Shown here: one piece after another, positions 1-9,426 of the stretch
Layout of the letters: each line of letters starts with the position of its first letter
Position numbering within the stretch: the first letter of the stretch is position 1
Assembly (NCBI GenBank): GCA_965237445.1
Contig: OZ250142.1
Location: forward strand, 1,426,001 to 1,490,000
Origin: G963668185 sp965237445
GTDB lineage: Bacteria > Chloroflexota > Dehalococcoidia > Lucifugimonadales > G963668185
Reading direction: 5' to 3'
DNA length: 64,000 nt
Translations under genes and position numbers: made by a program
The notes under the pieces: model-generated
The model's database searches: none
Seen by the model: only the letters and a program-made list of their open reading frames with translations
What the model was told of the DNA's origin: nothing

Positions 1-1
1 G

Positions 2-2110
2 GGTACTGTCTACGACTGGGATAGGGAAGTGGTCACCTGCGATCCGGACTACTACAAGTGGAACCAGTGGCTCTTCCTGAAGTTATACGAGGCCGGGCTG
101 GCGTATAGAGCTTATGCTCCTGCGAACTGGTGCCCATCCTGCAACACCGTTCTTGCCAACGAACAGGTCACATCAGAGGGCAAGTGCGAAAGGTGTGATA
201 CGTCCGTCACGCACAGAGACCTGAACCAGTGGTTCTTTCGGATCACTGATTACGCGGAGGAACTGCTGGACATGTCAGGCCTGGAATGGCCGGCTAACAT
301 CAAGACGATGCAGACCAACTGGATCGGCCGAAGCGAAGGCGTGAACATCCGCTTCGACATCTCGGACCACGGCTTGGACCAGCCTTTCATCGACACCTTC
401 ACGACTCGCATCGACACCATCTACGGTGTCACGTTCGTTGTGCTTGCGCCGGAGCATCAACTGACTGCGCAGCTCACGACTCCGCACTGCCGCGAAGCGG
501 TGGAGGCGTACGTGGAAGAGGCGCGTCGGCAGACCGAGATCGAACGCCTGTCGACCGACAAAGACAAGACAGGCGTCTTCACCGGCTCTTACTGCATGAA
601 CCTTCTGAATGGCGAGCGGGTCCCAATCTTCGTGGGCGACTACGTGCTGATGAGCTACGGCACCGGGATAGTGATGGGTGTTCCGGCCCACGACCAGCGG
701 GACTACGCGTTCGCTCAGAAGCATGACCTTCCAATCAAGGTCGTCGTAGCGCCCCCCGATTGGGACGGCGAACCCCTGCCGGAAGCGTACGTCGACGAGG
801 GCGTGCAGGTCGCCTCAGGAGACTTCGACGGCTTGCCGAGCGCGACCGCCCGTACTCGAATCGCCGAGTTCCTGGAGGACAAGGGTTGGGGTGAGCGCAG
901 GGTCCAGTACCGCATGCGCGACTGGCTGATCTCCAGGCAGCGGTACTGGGGCGCGCCCATCCCCATCGTCTATTGCGAGACCGACGGCGAAGTGCCGGTC
1001 CCATATGATCAATTGCCTGTCCTGTTGCCTGAGGACGCAGAGTTCAAGCCAACGGGCGAGTCGCCATTAGGGTTCCATCGTGGTTTCATGGAGGTTGAGT
1101 GCCCTCAGTGCGGCCGGCCTGCCAGGCGCGAGTCCGACACGATGGACACGTTCGTGGACTCTTCCTGGTACCAGTTCAGGTATCTGAGCCCGCATTATGA
1201 AGCGGGACCAGTGGACCCGGCCGCCGCCGGCCTCTGGGGTGCCGTCGACCAGTACACGGGCGGCTCCGAACATGCTGTCATGCACCTCTTGTACGCTCGC
1301 TTCTTCACTAAGGCCATGCGAGATCTTGGAGAGATCGGCGTGGACGAGCCATTCGCACGGCTCTTCAACCAAGGGCAGATCGTCCTGGGCAGCCGCAGGA
1401 TGAGTAAGTCGCGTGGAAACGTCGTGGCCCCGGACGACTACGTCGCAGAGTCGGGTGCTGACGCCGTGCGATGCTACATGATGTTCCTTGGCCCCTGGGA
1501 CCAGGGCGGCGAGTGGAGCGACTCCGGACTGAACGGAGTCAGCAGGTGGCTAAACCGGGTGTGGGAACTGGCTTCCCGCGATCCTGACCTTCTGGACGTG
1601 ACGATCGCAGACAGCGACGCGGTACGCGATTTGCAGCGAGCTGTTCACCAGTCAATTCGAAAGGTTACCGAAGACCTGGAGAGGTTCAAGTTCAACACCT
1701 CTATTGCCGCACTCATGGAACTGACCAATCACATGAACCAGGTGTGGGAGCGTCGTAGCGTGGATGGGGAGGTCTGGCGGGAAGCTGTGGGAAAGCTGTT
1801 GCTGCTCATGGCGCCCATGGCCCCTCACATCGCGGAGGAGCTTTGGGAGGCTACGGGACGCCGGTACAGTGTCCACCAACAGGCCTGGCCCGTGTGGGAC
1901 GAGTCCCTGGCTGCCAGCGACTCGATCACGCTGGTTGTCCAAGTTAACGGCCAGCTCAGGGACCGCATTGAGGTTGACGCGTCGATTGAAGAGGGCCGCG
2001 CCAGGGAACTCGCGCTATCTAGCGTGCGGGTGCAGCCTCACATCGAAGGTAAAGAGATCGTCAACGTCGTGTACGTACCCGGCCGATTGGTCAATGTAGT
2101 TGCCAGGTAG
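2..2110 (+). CDS. leuS: Leucyl-tRNA synthetase, 5'-truncated by window edge
   Basis: Charges tRNA-Leu in the cytoplasm. The frame is open from base 2, so the N-terminus with the HIGH motif lies outside the window. The GTG at 29 is internal, because residues before it (YDWDREV) already match LeuRS. Visible parts in order: a zinc knuckle with CPSC and CERC pairs; the CP1 editing domain with TTRIDTIYG and GVPAHDQRDYAFA; a CPQC element before DTFVDSSWY; the KMSKS loop as MSKSRGN at about base 1400; the anticodon-binding region; and the C-terminal domain to the TAG at 2108. The frame is uninterrupted. Family assignment is secure from these motifs. The next gene starts 18 bases downstream, so co-transcription is likely. 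Confidence 0.97.
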   Translation, partial: GTVYDWDREVVTCDPDYYKWNQWLFLKLYEAGLAYRAYAPANWCPSCNTVLANEQVTSEGKCERCDTSVTHRDLNQWFFRITDYAEELLDMSGLEWPANIKTMQTNWIGRSEGVNIRFDISDHGLDQPFIDTFTTRIDTIYGVTFVVLAPEHQLTAQLTTPHCREAVEAYVEEARRQTEIERLSTDKDKTGVFTGSYCMNLLNGERVPIFVGDYVLMSYGTGIVMGVPAHDQRDYAFAQKHDLPIKVVVAPPDWDGEPLPEAYVDEGVQVASGDFDGLPSATARTRIAEFLEDKGWGERRVQYRMRDWLISRQRYWGAPIPIVYCETDGEVPVPYDQLPVLLPEDAEFKPTGESPLGFHRGFMEVECPQCGRPARRESDTMDTFVDSSWYQFRYLSPHYEAGPVDPAAAGLWGAVDQYTGGSEHAVMHLLYARFFTKAMRDLGEIGVDEPFARLFNQGQIVLGSRRMSKSRGNVVAPDDYVAESGADAVRCYMMFLGPWDQGGEWSDSGLNGVSRWLNRVWELASRDPDLLDVTIADSDAVRDLQRAVHQSIRKVTEDLERFKFNTSIAALMELTNHMNQVWERRSVDGEVWREAVGKLLLLMAPMAPHIAEELWEATGRRYSVHQQAWPVWDESLAASDSITLVVQVNGQLRDRIEVDASIEEGRARELALSSVRVQPHIEGKEIVNVVYVPGRLVNVVAR

Positions 2111-2128
2111 AATTTCAGGAGGCCCGAT

Positions 2129-4075
2129 TTGCCAGCAAAGATCGTAGCGCCGTACGGCTCTTGGAAGACGCCCATCTCGCCTGACATGCTCGTCTCGACG
2201 TCGTCGGGAATCGGCCGGGCGACTCAGGTCGCCCTAGACGGGGATGACATCTACTGGACCGAGGCGAGGCCGGAAGAAGGCGGCCGCGTCGTGGTGATCA
2301 AGCGATCGCCGGACGGAGAGATCACCGAGCTGACACCTCCGCCGTTCAACGTAAGGACAACAGTTTACGAGTACGGTGGCAGAGCGTATGCGGTGAAGGG
2401 TGGCGTCATATACCTCTCGGACTTCAGTGACCAACGCCTCTACCGCCTTCAGCCGGGAGGAGTACCGGAGGCGCTGACGCCCGAGTCCGGTCTGCGGTAC
2501 GCGGATGGCGTCGTGGATGCTGCCCGCAACCTCATGTTCTGCGTCCGGGAGGACCACTCGGCCGGCGCCGGGTCGCCAATCGACACGATCGCCCGGATCG
2601 ACCTGACCGGTGGTGACGGTGGTTCTGTCATCGTGTCCGGCAACGATTTCTACGCCGCGCCGCGCCTGAGTCCCAATGGCAGATTCCTTGCGTGGGTTGC
2701 GTGGGACCACCCGAACATGCAGTGGGACGCGTCGGAGTTGTGGGTAGCAGAGGTCAATGGCAACGGCTCGCTCGGACAGCGCTCGAAAGTGGCGGGCGGC
2801 CCGGGAGAGGCGGTGGCTTCGCCGGAATGGACCCCGGGCGGCGACCTCGTGTTCCTGTCCGAGCAGACCGGCTGGCTCAACCTATTCAGGTACATGCCGT
2901 CCACCGGATCGTTGGAGCCGTTGATGGACCTGGAGGCGGAGATAGGCGGCTTCTCTTTCGCTCTTGGCACCTCCAAGTTCGCGGTGGAGTCTGACCGGCG
3001 GATCGTGTGCGTTCGCATTGACCGTGGAAGCGGCCGGCTGGCCACGCTCGATACCGAGAGCGGCGAGATGAAGGATGTCCGCACCGAGTATTCGGAGGTA
3101 TCGTACGTAAAGGCGACCAACGGACACGCGGTCTTCGTTGGCGGGTCCCCGGAAACGCCGGAGTCGGTAGTCCGGATCGATCTCGAGACGGGCGAATCTG
3201 AGGTGCTCAGAAGCGGAGCAAAGCAGGAGATCGATTCCGCCTACCTATCCGTAGCGGAACCTGTTGAGTTCCCCTCGGAGGACGGACAGACCGCTCACGC
3301 TTTCTTCTACGCGCCCTCGAACCCGGACTTCGAGGCTCCAGACGAGGAGTTGCCGCCGCTGATTGTGATTAGCCATGGCGGCCCGACCGGAGCCACGACG
3401 TGCGTCCTGGACCTGAACATACAGTTCTGGACCAGCCGCGGGTTCGGAGTGGTGGACGTGAACTATGGTGGCAGCACCGGGTTTGGCCGTGATTACCGAG
3501 AGCGCCTGCGCGGCAGGTGGGGGATCGTGGACGTGGACGACTGCATCAACGCTGCCAGGTACCTCGTCGGTTTGGGGAAGGCGGACCCCGACAGGCTCTT
3601 GATTCGGGGCGGCAGTGCGGGAGGCTACACGACCCTCGCCTCGCTGGCTTTCAGGGACTTTTACAAGGCGGGCGCCAGCTACTATGGCCTGAGCGATCTT
3701 GAAGCGATGGTCGAGGACACGCACAAGCTGGAGTCGCGGTACCTCGACGGCCTGATCGGGCCGTACCCAGAGCGCAGAGACTTGTTCCTGGAGCGTTCGC
3801 CGGTACACTCCGCCCATAACATCAACTGCCCGTTGATCTTGTTCCAGGGACTCGAAGACAAGGTGGTCCCGCCGAGCCAGGCGGAGTTCATGCTGGAGGC
3901 CATGAGGAGCCGGGATCTGCCCGTGGCGTACGTACCATTCGAGGGCGAACAGCACGGGTTCCGCAACTCCGGGAACATCAAGCAGTCACTGGGTAACGAG
4001 CTGTACTTCTACTGCAGAGTGTTCGGCATCGATTCCGCCGATTCAGCCATCCCCGTTGAGATAGAGAACCTGTAG
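2129..4075 (+). CDS. S9-family prolyl oligopeptidase / acylaminoacyl-peptidase-like serine peptidase
   Basis: Predicted serine peptidase of 648 residues, close to family length. It has an N-terminal beta-propeller of roughly 370 residues and a C-terminal alpha/beta hydrolase domain. The catalytic triad is readable: Ser496 in GGSAGGY, Asp577 in GLEDKVVPP and His609 in EQHGF. No signal peptide is evident, so it is probably cytosolic and acts on short peptides or acylated peptides. The TTG start at 2129 is chosen because a strong CAGGAGG lies at 2116-2122. It follows leuS by 18 bases and probably shares its transcript. Exact substrate cannot be read from the sequence. Confidence 0.9.
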   Translation: MPAKIVAPYGSWKTPISPDMLVSTSSGIGRATQVALDGDDIYWTEARPEEGGRVVVIKRSPDGEITELTPPPFNVRTTVYEYGGRAYAVKGGVIYLSDFSDQRLYRLQPGGVPEALTPESGLRYADGVVDAARNLMFCVREDHSAGAGSPIDTIARIDLTGGDGGSVIVSGNDFYAAPRLSPNGRFLAWVAWDHPNMQWDASELWVAEVNGNGSLGQRSKVAGGPGEAVASPEWTPGGDLVFLSEQTGWLNLFRYMPSTGSLEPLMDLEAEIGGFSFALGTSKFAVESDRRIVCVRIDRGSGRLATLDTESGEMKDVRTEYSEVSYVKATNGHAVFVGGSPETPESVVRIDLETGESEVLRSGAKQEIDSAYLSVAEPVEFPSEDGQTAHAFFYAPSNPDFEAPDEELPPLIVISHGGPTGATTCVLDLNIQFWTSRGFGVVDVNYGGSTGFGRDYRERLRGRWGIVDVDDCINAARYLVGLGKADPDRLLIRGGSAGGYTTLASLAFRDFYKAGASYYGLSDLEAMVEDTHKLESRYLDGLIGPYPERRDLFLERSPVHSAHNINCPLILFQGLEDKVVPPSQAEFMLEAMRSRDLPVAYVPFEGEQHGFRNSGNIKQSLGNELYFYCRVFGIDSADSAIPVEIENL

Positions 4076-4178
4076 CCGTAGGCGGTTCGTCAAAGCCGGG
4101 CCTTCTTGCGGCGGGAGCCCGGTCTCGCTCGTGCTGCTTTACCAGACGGCTTGGCCCACGTAAGCTACGCTGCACGCC

Positions 4179-5438
4179 GTGAGCACCGCCGAACCCTCCG
4201 CACCTGCAGCCGCTCCGACCACCCGCTTCAGCGCTTTGCGGCACCGCGACTTTCGTGTGCTGTGGACCGGGATGATGTTCTCGGGGTCCACGTTCGTCTT
4301 CCAGTGGTACGCGCAGTCATGGTTTATCGTGCAGACCACGGACTCGCCAATCGCGCTCGGCATCCTCGGCGGCGGCCGCGGCGTGGTTATGATGATTTTG
4401 AGCGTGTACGGCGGGGTGCTGGCCGATCGATGGGACCGCCGCCAGCTCCTGATCATCAGCCAGACGCTGTCCATGCTCATCTACGCCGTGCTCTCTGTGC
4501 TGGTGATCATGGACCTGGCCGAACTCTGGCTGGTGTTCGTCCTCGTGCTGCTGTCTTCGGCTGCCCTGGCTGTCGACCAACCTGTGCGGCAGGCGCTAAT
4601 CCCCGAGCTGGTGCCGGCACGCGACGTGCCGAACGCCACCGCACTGGTGGCAGCGGCGCAAATGGGCGCATTCGCCTACCTGCCTCCGCTGGCTGGTGTG
4701 TCCATCGACCACCTGGGCACCGGCTGGACGTTTGCGCTCAGCCTGATCGGCCATTTGGGCATCATAGGCGCCGCCTTGATGTTGCACTACCGGGGCGTGC
4801 CGGCTCGCAAGGAGACCGTGCGTACCTCGGCCTGGGCCGACGCGAGGGAGGGCTTTCGCTACTCAGTAAACCACAGGCAGGTTTTCTGGATCTTCGCCGT
4901 CACGTGGGCCCTCAGCGGGCTGGGCTGGCCGCTAATCGTCACGCTGTCCCCGCTGTGGTTCAAGAACGAGCTTGGCATGGGGGCGACCGGGTTTACGCTG
5001 GTCTCCTCCGCATGGGGAACTGCAAGCCTGGTGTCATCCCTTTACCTTGCTCAGCGCCGCGACATACCCATGTTAGGCAGGCTCTTCCTAATCAGCGCGT
5101 TCGCGTTCTGCGGCAGCCTGATTCTCTTCTCATTGACGCGGTCCATACCCCTCATCACGATCGCCTGGGGCATTAACGGACTCACGTACTCCGTGAACAT
5201 GATCGCGATGATCGCCATGATCCAGATCGCGGTCCCCAATGAGATTCGGGGCCGAGTAATGGGGCTTACGACCGTATCGAGGTCGGTCAGCCAGCTATCC
5301 GGGCTGCCCCTGAGCATATTCGCGCACACCGTTGGCATGGCGGTTATGGTCCCGTCCATGGCGATAATCTGCCTGGCCGTCTGCGCCGCCATGTTCCTGT
5401 TGAGCCCCACTCTCCGCCGCATGATCGCGGAAGACTGA
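4179..5438 (+). CDS. MFS transporter (MFS_3-type exporter)
   Basis: A 419-residue major facilitator superfamily protein with about 12 hydrophobic segments. The N-terminus (RHRDFRVLWTG) and the loop after helix 2 (GGVLADRWDRR) match the MFS_3/enterobactin-exporter-like group, proton-driven exporters of small molecules. The start is GTG at 4179, giving a short Ala/Pro-rich cytoplasmic leader. No adjacent biosynthetic genes or regulator point to a substrate. It lies about 100 bases after the S9 peptidase on the same strand. Confidence 0.9.
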   Translation: MSTAEPSAPAAAPTTRFSALRHRDFRVLWTGMMFSGSTFVFQWYAQSWFIVQTTDSPIALGILGGGRGVVMMILSVYGGVLADRWDRRQLLIISQTLSMLIYAVLSVLVIMDLAELWLVFVLVLLSSAALAVDQPVRQALIPELVPARDVPNATALVAAAQMGAFAYLPPLAGVSIDHLGTGWTFALSLIGHLGIIGAALMLHYRGVPARKETVRTSAWADAREGFRYSVNHRQVFWIFAVTWALSGLGWPLIVTLSPLWFKNELGMGATGFTLVSSAWGTASLVSSLYLAQRRDIPMLGRLFLISAFAFCGSLILFSLTRSIPLITIAWGINGLTYSVNMIAMIAMIQIAVPNEIRGRVMGLTTVSRSVSQLSGLPLSIFAHTVGMAVMVPSMAIICLAVCAAMFLLSPTLRRMIAED

Positions 5439-5798
5439 ACCCATCGGCTCGCCCGCGCCGTCATCCCGCACGCCGGGTCCCAGCAGGGGCCGGACGGTGG
5501 ATTTGCCGAAAATCTGTAACATTCTGTCACTTTCTGTAACTTTCCATAGCTGAGGGCTTTGAGGAAAGGTATAAATTCTGAGTCGAATTGATAACTGTTT
5601 GAATACGAATTGAGAGGAAATGAGTAAAAATGTGACACTCAATTTGTACGGAACGGAGTGTCTTCTGACAGCGACTCGCCTCGTTCGGCTCAGGGCTCCT
5701 TGAGTGATGGCCGTGATCTTCCGTGTGCATGCGCCTAGAATAGCACAGGCGTACGCTTAGGGCAAGTGTTCGCATACGTGCCGCAGGAGGTCACGTAG
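5439..5798. other. Intergenic region without a gene
   Basis: No convincing coding frame. It begins with a piece resembling a common dispersed intergenic repeat (CGTCATCCCGCACGCCGGG, about 5458-5476) and then becomes AT-rich. Three tandem 10-base units occur at 5511-5540. The final bases hold the ribosome-binding site of the next gene. Confidence 0.6.
5511..5540. repeat. Three tandem 10-bp direct repeats
   Basis: Units AATCTGTAAC, ATTCTGTCAC and TTTCTGTAAC follow each other without spacer. The 10-base period is about one helical turn. It lies in the gap before the aminotransferase gene. It may be a phased binding site or a small expansion; function is unknown. Confidence 0.6.
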
Positions 5799-7229
5799 TT
5801 GTCGCATGAAATTGAAGAATCTCCGTTAGACGGTTCACTGCGGGGTTTGGGACGCGGCGGCAAGGGAGACGTGTCAGCGCATCGACAGGGAGTTACGGAT
5901 TTCGTAGACTGGAGGTATACGGAACGCACAAACAGGAGCATCGCCTTGACCCAAACTAACGTGAGCACCAGGGCTGCCATCGCGGCCAAGCACTGGGAAG
6001 GGCAGGACGTCACGGAGCTGCTGGCAGAATCCGCTGCCGTGCTGCCGGCAATCAGTCCGACAGAAGCTGGGACGCAGCGGCGTGCCATGGTCATGTCGCG
6101 GACGGAGCACGAGTCACCGATCAACCTGGGCGGCGGCATCCCGGACCCGGACTCGCTCCCGGTGGAGGGACTGCAGGCGGCCATCAACAAGGTCTTCGAT
6201 GAGTCGCCTGAACTGGCGCTGCGGTACGGCGGCATCTTCGGCTTCGAGGAGCTGCGGCAGGTGGTGGCCGAGCGGCAGGGACACATTCAGGGCATCGAGC
6301 TCTCGCACGAGAATTTCCTGATGACCCACGGTGGCTCAGGCGGGATCGACGCTGTGTGCGACACGTTCCTGAATCCGGGCGACGTGTGCATAGTCGAGCG
6401 GCCAAATTTCGCGGGCTCGCTGCGGACGATCCGAGGGCACCTGTGCGAGATCGTCGAGGTGGAATTGGGCGAGGATGACGCCTTCGCCGAGCGCGTGGAA
6501 GAGACCCTGGAACGGCTGGCGGCGCAGGGCAGGCGGGCAAAGCTGCTGTACACGGTTCCCGACCACCACAACCCGACGGGGGCGACGATGTCGCTGGCGG
6601 TCCGCGAGAAGCTGGTGGAGGTCTGCGCCCGGCACCGCGTCTTCATCATGGAGGACATGGCGTACACGGAGCTGTACTTTGCCGCTCCGCCGCCACCCTC
6701 GCTGTACGCGGTGGCGGACGGGCACGGCGTGATCCAGGTGGGGAGCTTCAGCAAAATCATCGCGACAGGACTGCGCGTGGGGTGGATCCAGGCGCGGCTG
6801 CCGGTCATAGAATCGGTGGGCCGAGTGCGGTTCGACATGGGCGGCAGCCCGCTGCTGCACCGGGCGCTGGCCCACTACGCCGGCAGCGGAGACCTGGAGT
6901 CGCACGTCGACATGCTGCGTGGCATTTACCGGCGCAAGTGCGCGACGCTGGTCTCTTCGCTACGTGAGCACTGCCATCCGTACGTGCGCTTCGAGGAGCC
7001 GGCGGGCGGGTTCTTCCTGTGGGCCGAGTGCGTCGGAGCGAGCGCGCAGGATGTGGCCCGGGAGGGCGCGGTGGAGGGGCTCATCTGCGCGATGGGCTCC
7101 AACTTCTACAAGGAGCGGGAGGCGGCGGACACTTCGCACCTCCGACTGGCGCTCAGCTACGCGTCGGTGGCGGAGTTGGAGGACGCGGGACCGCGCTTCC
7201 TGCGGGCGTTCCAGCGGGCGGCGGACTAG
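5799..7229 (+). CDS. PLP-dependent class I/II aminotransferase (MocR/LysN-like)
   Basis: A fold-type I aminotransferase of the 2-aminoadipate/multiple-substrate group. Visible motifs are NLGGGIPDP near the start of the conserved domain, VPDHHNPTGAT (substrate/PLP Asn), EDMAYTEL (PLP Asp region), and Lys319 in SFSKIIATGLRVGW as the Schiff-base lysine. No GntR helix-turn-helix precedes it, so it is an enzyme and not a MocR regulator. Two starts have good ribosome sites: TTG at 5799 (AGGAGG, 8-base spacer) and TTG at 5946 (AGGAG, 7-base spacer). The shorter form begins closer to conserved sequence. The amino donor cannot be specified. Confidence 0.9.
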   Translation: MSHEIEESPLDGSLRGLGRGGKGDVSAHRQGVTDFVDWRYTERTNRSIALTQTNVSTRAAIAAKHWEGQDVTELLAESAAVLPAISPTEAGTQRRAMVMSRTEHESPINLGGGIPDPDSLPVEGLQAAINKVFDESPELALRYGGIFGFEELRQVVAERQGHIQGIELSHENFLMTHGGSGGIDAVCDTFLNPGDVCIVERPNFAGSLRTIRGHLCEIVEVELGEDDAFAERVEETLERLAAQGRRAKLLYTVPDHHNPTGATMSLAVREKLVEVCARHRVFIMEDMAYTELYFAAPPPPSLYAVADGHGVIQVGSFSKIIATGLRVGWIQARLPVIESVGRVRFDMGGSPLLHRALAHYAGSGDLESHVDMLRGIYRRKCATLVSSLREHCHPYVRFEEPAGGFFLWAECVGASAQDVAREGAVEGLICAMGSNFYKEREAADTSHLRLALSYASVAELEDAGPRFLRAFQRAAD

Positions 7230-7410
7230 CCTCTCACCAAGTCGCGCGCCTGGACGATGGAGCGGAGCCTGGCATCTGTGGTTCGGGCCGAGGCGACGGG
7301 GTTGTCGGGGAAGGAGGCAAAGAGGCAGTCCGGCGTGAGCTGGACGCGCTCCTGTACAAATAGGCTGGTGGACTGAGTTCTTGGAGAGTAAGCTCTTAAT
7401 TGTCAATGTC

Positions 7411-7430
7411 CATCAAGATGATTCTTGATG
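7411..7430. promoter_or_regulatory. Palindromic operator candidate of the toxin-antitoxin operon
   Basis: Perfect 8-bp arms CATCAAGA and TCTTGATG flank a 4-base centre. The site is 53 bases before the antitoxin ATG and is bracketed by two TGTCAA copies (7401 and 7431). Type II antitoxins commonly repress their own operon at such palindromes; binding here is inferred. Confidence 0.6.
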
Positions 7431-7482
7431 TGTCAACTGACCGAGTTAGGTATTGAAGGTAAGGCGAGAGGAGGAACATTCG

Positions 7483-7710
7483 ATGACCGCTCGGCGAGAG
7501 AAATTCTCCAGCCAAGCCTCTCCGGATTTGTTATCGGCCATGAGGGAGATCGCCCGCAGTGATGGCCGTCACCTTCAGGCCGTATTGGAAGACGCCATGA
7601 GCGGTTACATAGTAGCTAGGAAGCAGAGCAAGGTTCGGCCAGAGGTAATGGCCCACTATAGAGATAGCGTTGTAAGAAACCGGCAGCTCTATAAGCTGCT
7701 GGCTCAGTGA
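7483..7710 (+). CDS. Antitoxin of a Doc-type toxin-antitoxin pair (ribbon-helix-helix-like)
   Basis: A 75-residue protein immediately upstream of a Fic/Doc toxin. Its middle (SPDLLSAMREIARSDGRHL) resembles the ribbon-helix-helix pattern of a basic strand followed by two helices. The C-terminal tail is charged, as expected for a toxin-binding tail. The ATG at 7483 is chosen because a GAGGAGG-type site precedes it; a longer in-frame GTG start at 7453 lacks this. The stop overlaps the toxin start by four bases (GTGA), so translation is coupled. The RHH assignment is by pattern only. The partner is not a Phd-type antitoxin by sequence. Confidence 0.8.
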   Translation: MTARREKFSSQASPDLLSAMREIARSDGRHLQAVLEDAMSGYIVARKQSKVRPEVMAHYRDSVVRNRQLYKLLAQ

Positions 7711-8087
7711 ACAGTAACTACCCCACCATAGAAGAGGTGGTCGCCATTCATGATGACTTGATAGCGCAATTTGGGGGCTCGACCGGCCTGCGTGACATGG
7801 GGGCGCTGGAGTCGGCGCTGTTGCGCCCGCAGATTGGCTACTACGAAGACCTCATTGAAGAGGCGGCCGCCCTGATGGAGAGCCTCGCCAATAATCACCC
7901 CTTTGTGGACGGCAACAAGCGCGTCGCCTTCGCAGTCACCGACATCTTCCTCCGCCTGAATGGCAGCTTCGTCGACTGCGACAGCCAAGAGGCCTACCAT
8001 CACTTCATAAGGCTCTTCGAGACAAACTCGTTCCACTTCGCCCAACTCCTCTCTTGGCTAAAGGACAATGTCCAATCCCTGACGTGA
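7707..8087 (+). CDS. Death-on-curing (Doc/Fic) family toxin
   Basis: A 126-residue protein with the Fic active-site motif HPFVDGNKR (about residues 71-79), placing it in the Doc subfamily. Phage P1 Doc phosphorylates elongation factor EF-Tu; the same activity is inferred. The Lys-Arg ending of the motif is Doc-like. GTG start at 7707 overlaps the antitoxin stop, so the pair is a translationally coupled operon under the upstream palindrome. All expected helices are present and the gene looks intact. Confidence 0.92.
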   Translation: MNSNYPTIEEVVAIHDDLIAQFGGSTGLRDMGALESALLRPQIGYYEDLIEEAAALMESLANNHPFVDGNKRVAFAVTDIFLRLNGSFVDCDSQEAYHHFIRLFETNSFHFAQLLSWLKDNVQSLT

Positions 8088-8290
8088 CCTTGCTCAACAC
8101 TTGCAGCGTTCTGGACGTTTCCGACATGCTGACCGTATCTTCTAGCACAAACCGGTGGGGTTGCGCATCCGCTTGATCCGCCAAATGGCGGTCGAGAGTG
8201 ACGGCAGACGTTCGTGCCTGACCGCCTGAGCCTGCTGAGGCTGATGCCGTACAATCTCATATTGGCGAACAGCCCTCGGAGATCCATGTC

Positions 8291-9388
8291 ATGAATTTCA
8301 CGATTGCTTTGTTGCCGGGCGACGGCATAGGCCCTGAGGTGCTTGCGGGCGCGGTAACGGTGCTCGACCGCGTCGGGGAGAGGTTCGACCACTCGTTCGA
8401 GATCAGGCCTGAGCGTATCGGCGGGAATGCGTTGGATGCGGTGGGCACGCCGTTACCTGACGAGACCCTGGCAGCTTGCGCGGACTCAGACGCCGTGATG
8501 CTGGGCGCCGTCGGAGGGCCGAAGTGGGACGATCCGAACGCCACGATCAGGCCCGAGGACGGCCTGCTGGCGCTGCGTAAGAGCCTTGGCCTGTTCGCCA
8601 ATGTTCGGCCGGTGAAGGTCCATGAGGCATTGACCGGCTCCAGCCCGGTACGTGCCGATCTGCTGAAGGGCGTGGACATGGTCGTGCTCCGGGAGCTGAC
8701 CGGCGGGCTTTACTTTGGGCGCCCCAAGAAGAGGTGGAACACATCGCGGGGCCGTCGGGGCGTTGACACATTGAAATACACCGAGGCCGAGGTGAGCCGA
8801 ATCGTGACCGCCGCATTCGAGATGGCGCGTCAAAGGAGCCGGAAGGTAACGTCGGTTGACAAGGCCAATGTCCTGGAGACGTCGAGGCTCTGGCGCGAGG
8901 TTACCAACGAGGTCTCGGAAGGCTACCCGGACGTCGAGCTTGAGCACATGCTTGTGGACACCGCTGCTATGGAGTTGATCCGCAATCCCGCCAGATTCGA
9001 CGTGATGGTGACCGAGAACATGTTTGGGGACATCCTGACGGACGAGGCGTCGGTCCTGTCCGGTTCGATGGGAATGCTGCCCTCGGCGAGCCTCGCGAGC
9101 CTGCCAGGCGTTTCCGGCTCGAGGGGCAAGACGGTCGACATGTACGAACCGATTCACGGCAGCGCACCCGACATCGCCGGGCAAGGGATCGCCAACCCGA
9201 TCGGCGCCATCCTCAGCACCGCACTGCTGCTCAGGTACTCGCTCGGACTCGGCGATGAGGCAGACGCCGTTGAGAGCGCCGTCGACGGGGCGCTTGCGGA
9301 GGGCTACCGGACTCCGGACATTGGGCGTGACGGCGGCAGCGTGGTGGGAACCGCCAAGATGACGGAGGTTATCGCTGGGGGGATATAG
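8291..9388 (+). CDS. leuB: 3-isopropylmalate dehydrogenase
   Basis: Catalyses NAD-dependent oxidative decarboxylation of 3-isopropylmalate in leucine synthesis. At 365 residues it is family-sized. Motifs include the N-terminal LLPGDGIGPEV, LRELTGGLYFG, the substrate and metal region NMFGDILTDEASVL, and EPIHGSAPDIAGQG. ATG at 8291 follows a CGGAGAT site. Other leu genes are not in this window, so the pathway is not clustered here. The roughly 200 bases upstream show no T-box or leader-peptide signature that I could recognise. Confidence 0.96.
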   Translation: MNFTIALLPGDGIGPEVLAGAVTVLDRVGERFDHSFEIRPERIGGNALDAVGTPLPDETLAACADSDAVMLGAVGGPKWDDPNATIRPEDGLLALRKSLGLFANVRPVKVHEALTGSSPVRADLLKGVDMVVLRELTGGLYFGRPKKRWNTSRGRRGVDTLKYTEAEVSRIVTAAFEMARQRSRKVTSVDKANVLETSRLWREVTNEVSEGYPDVELEHMLVDTAAMELIRNPARFDVMVTENMFGDILTDEASVLSGSMGMLPSASLASLPGVSGSRGKTVDMYEPIHGSAPDIAGQGIANPIGAILSTALLLRYSLGLGDEADAVESAVDGALAEGYRTPDIGRDGGSVVGTAKMTEVIAGGI

Positions 9389-9426
9389 GCGCGGCGTCCG
9401 CTATGCTGTAGCCACATCCAACGATT

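Noticed and set aside
6336..6905. Long minus-strand frame inside the aminotransferase
   Set aside because: Shadow of a high-GC gene with the wrong composition and no family resemblance; the plus-strand frame has all motifs.
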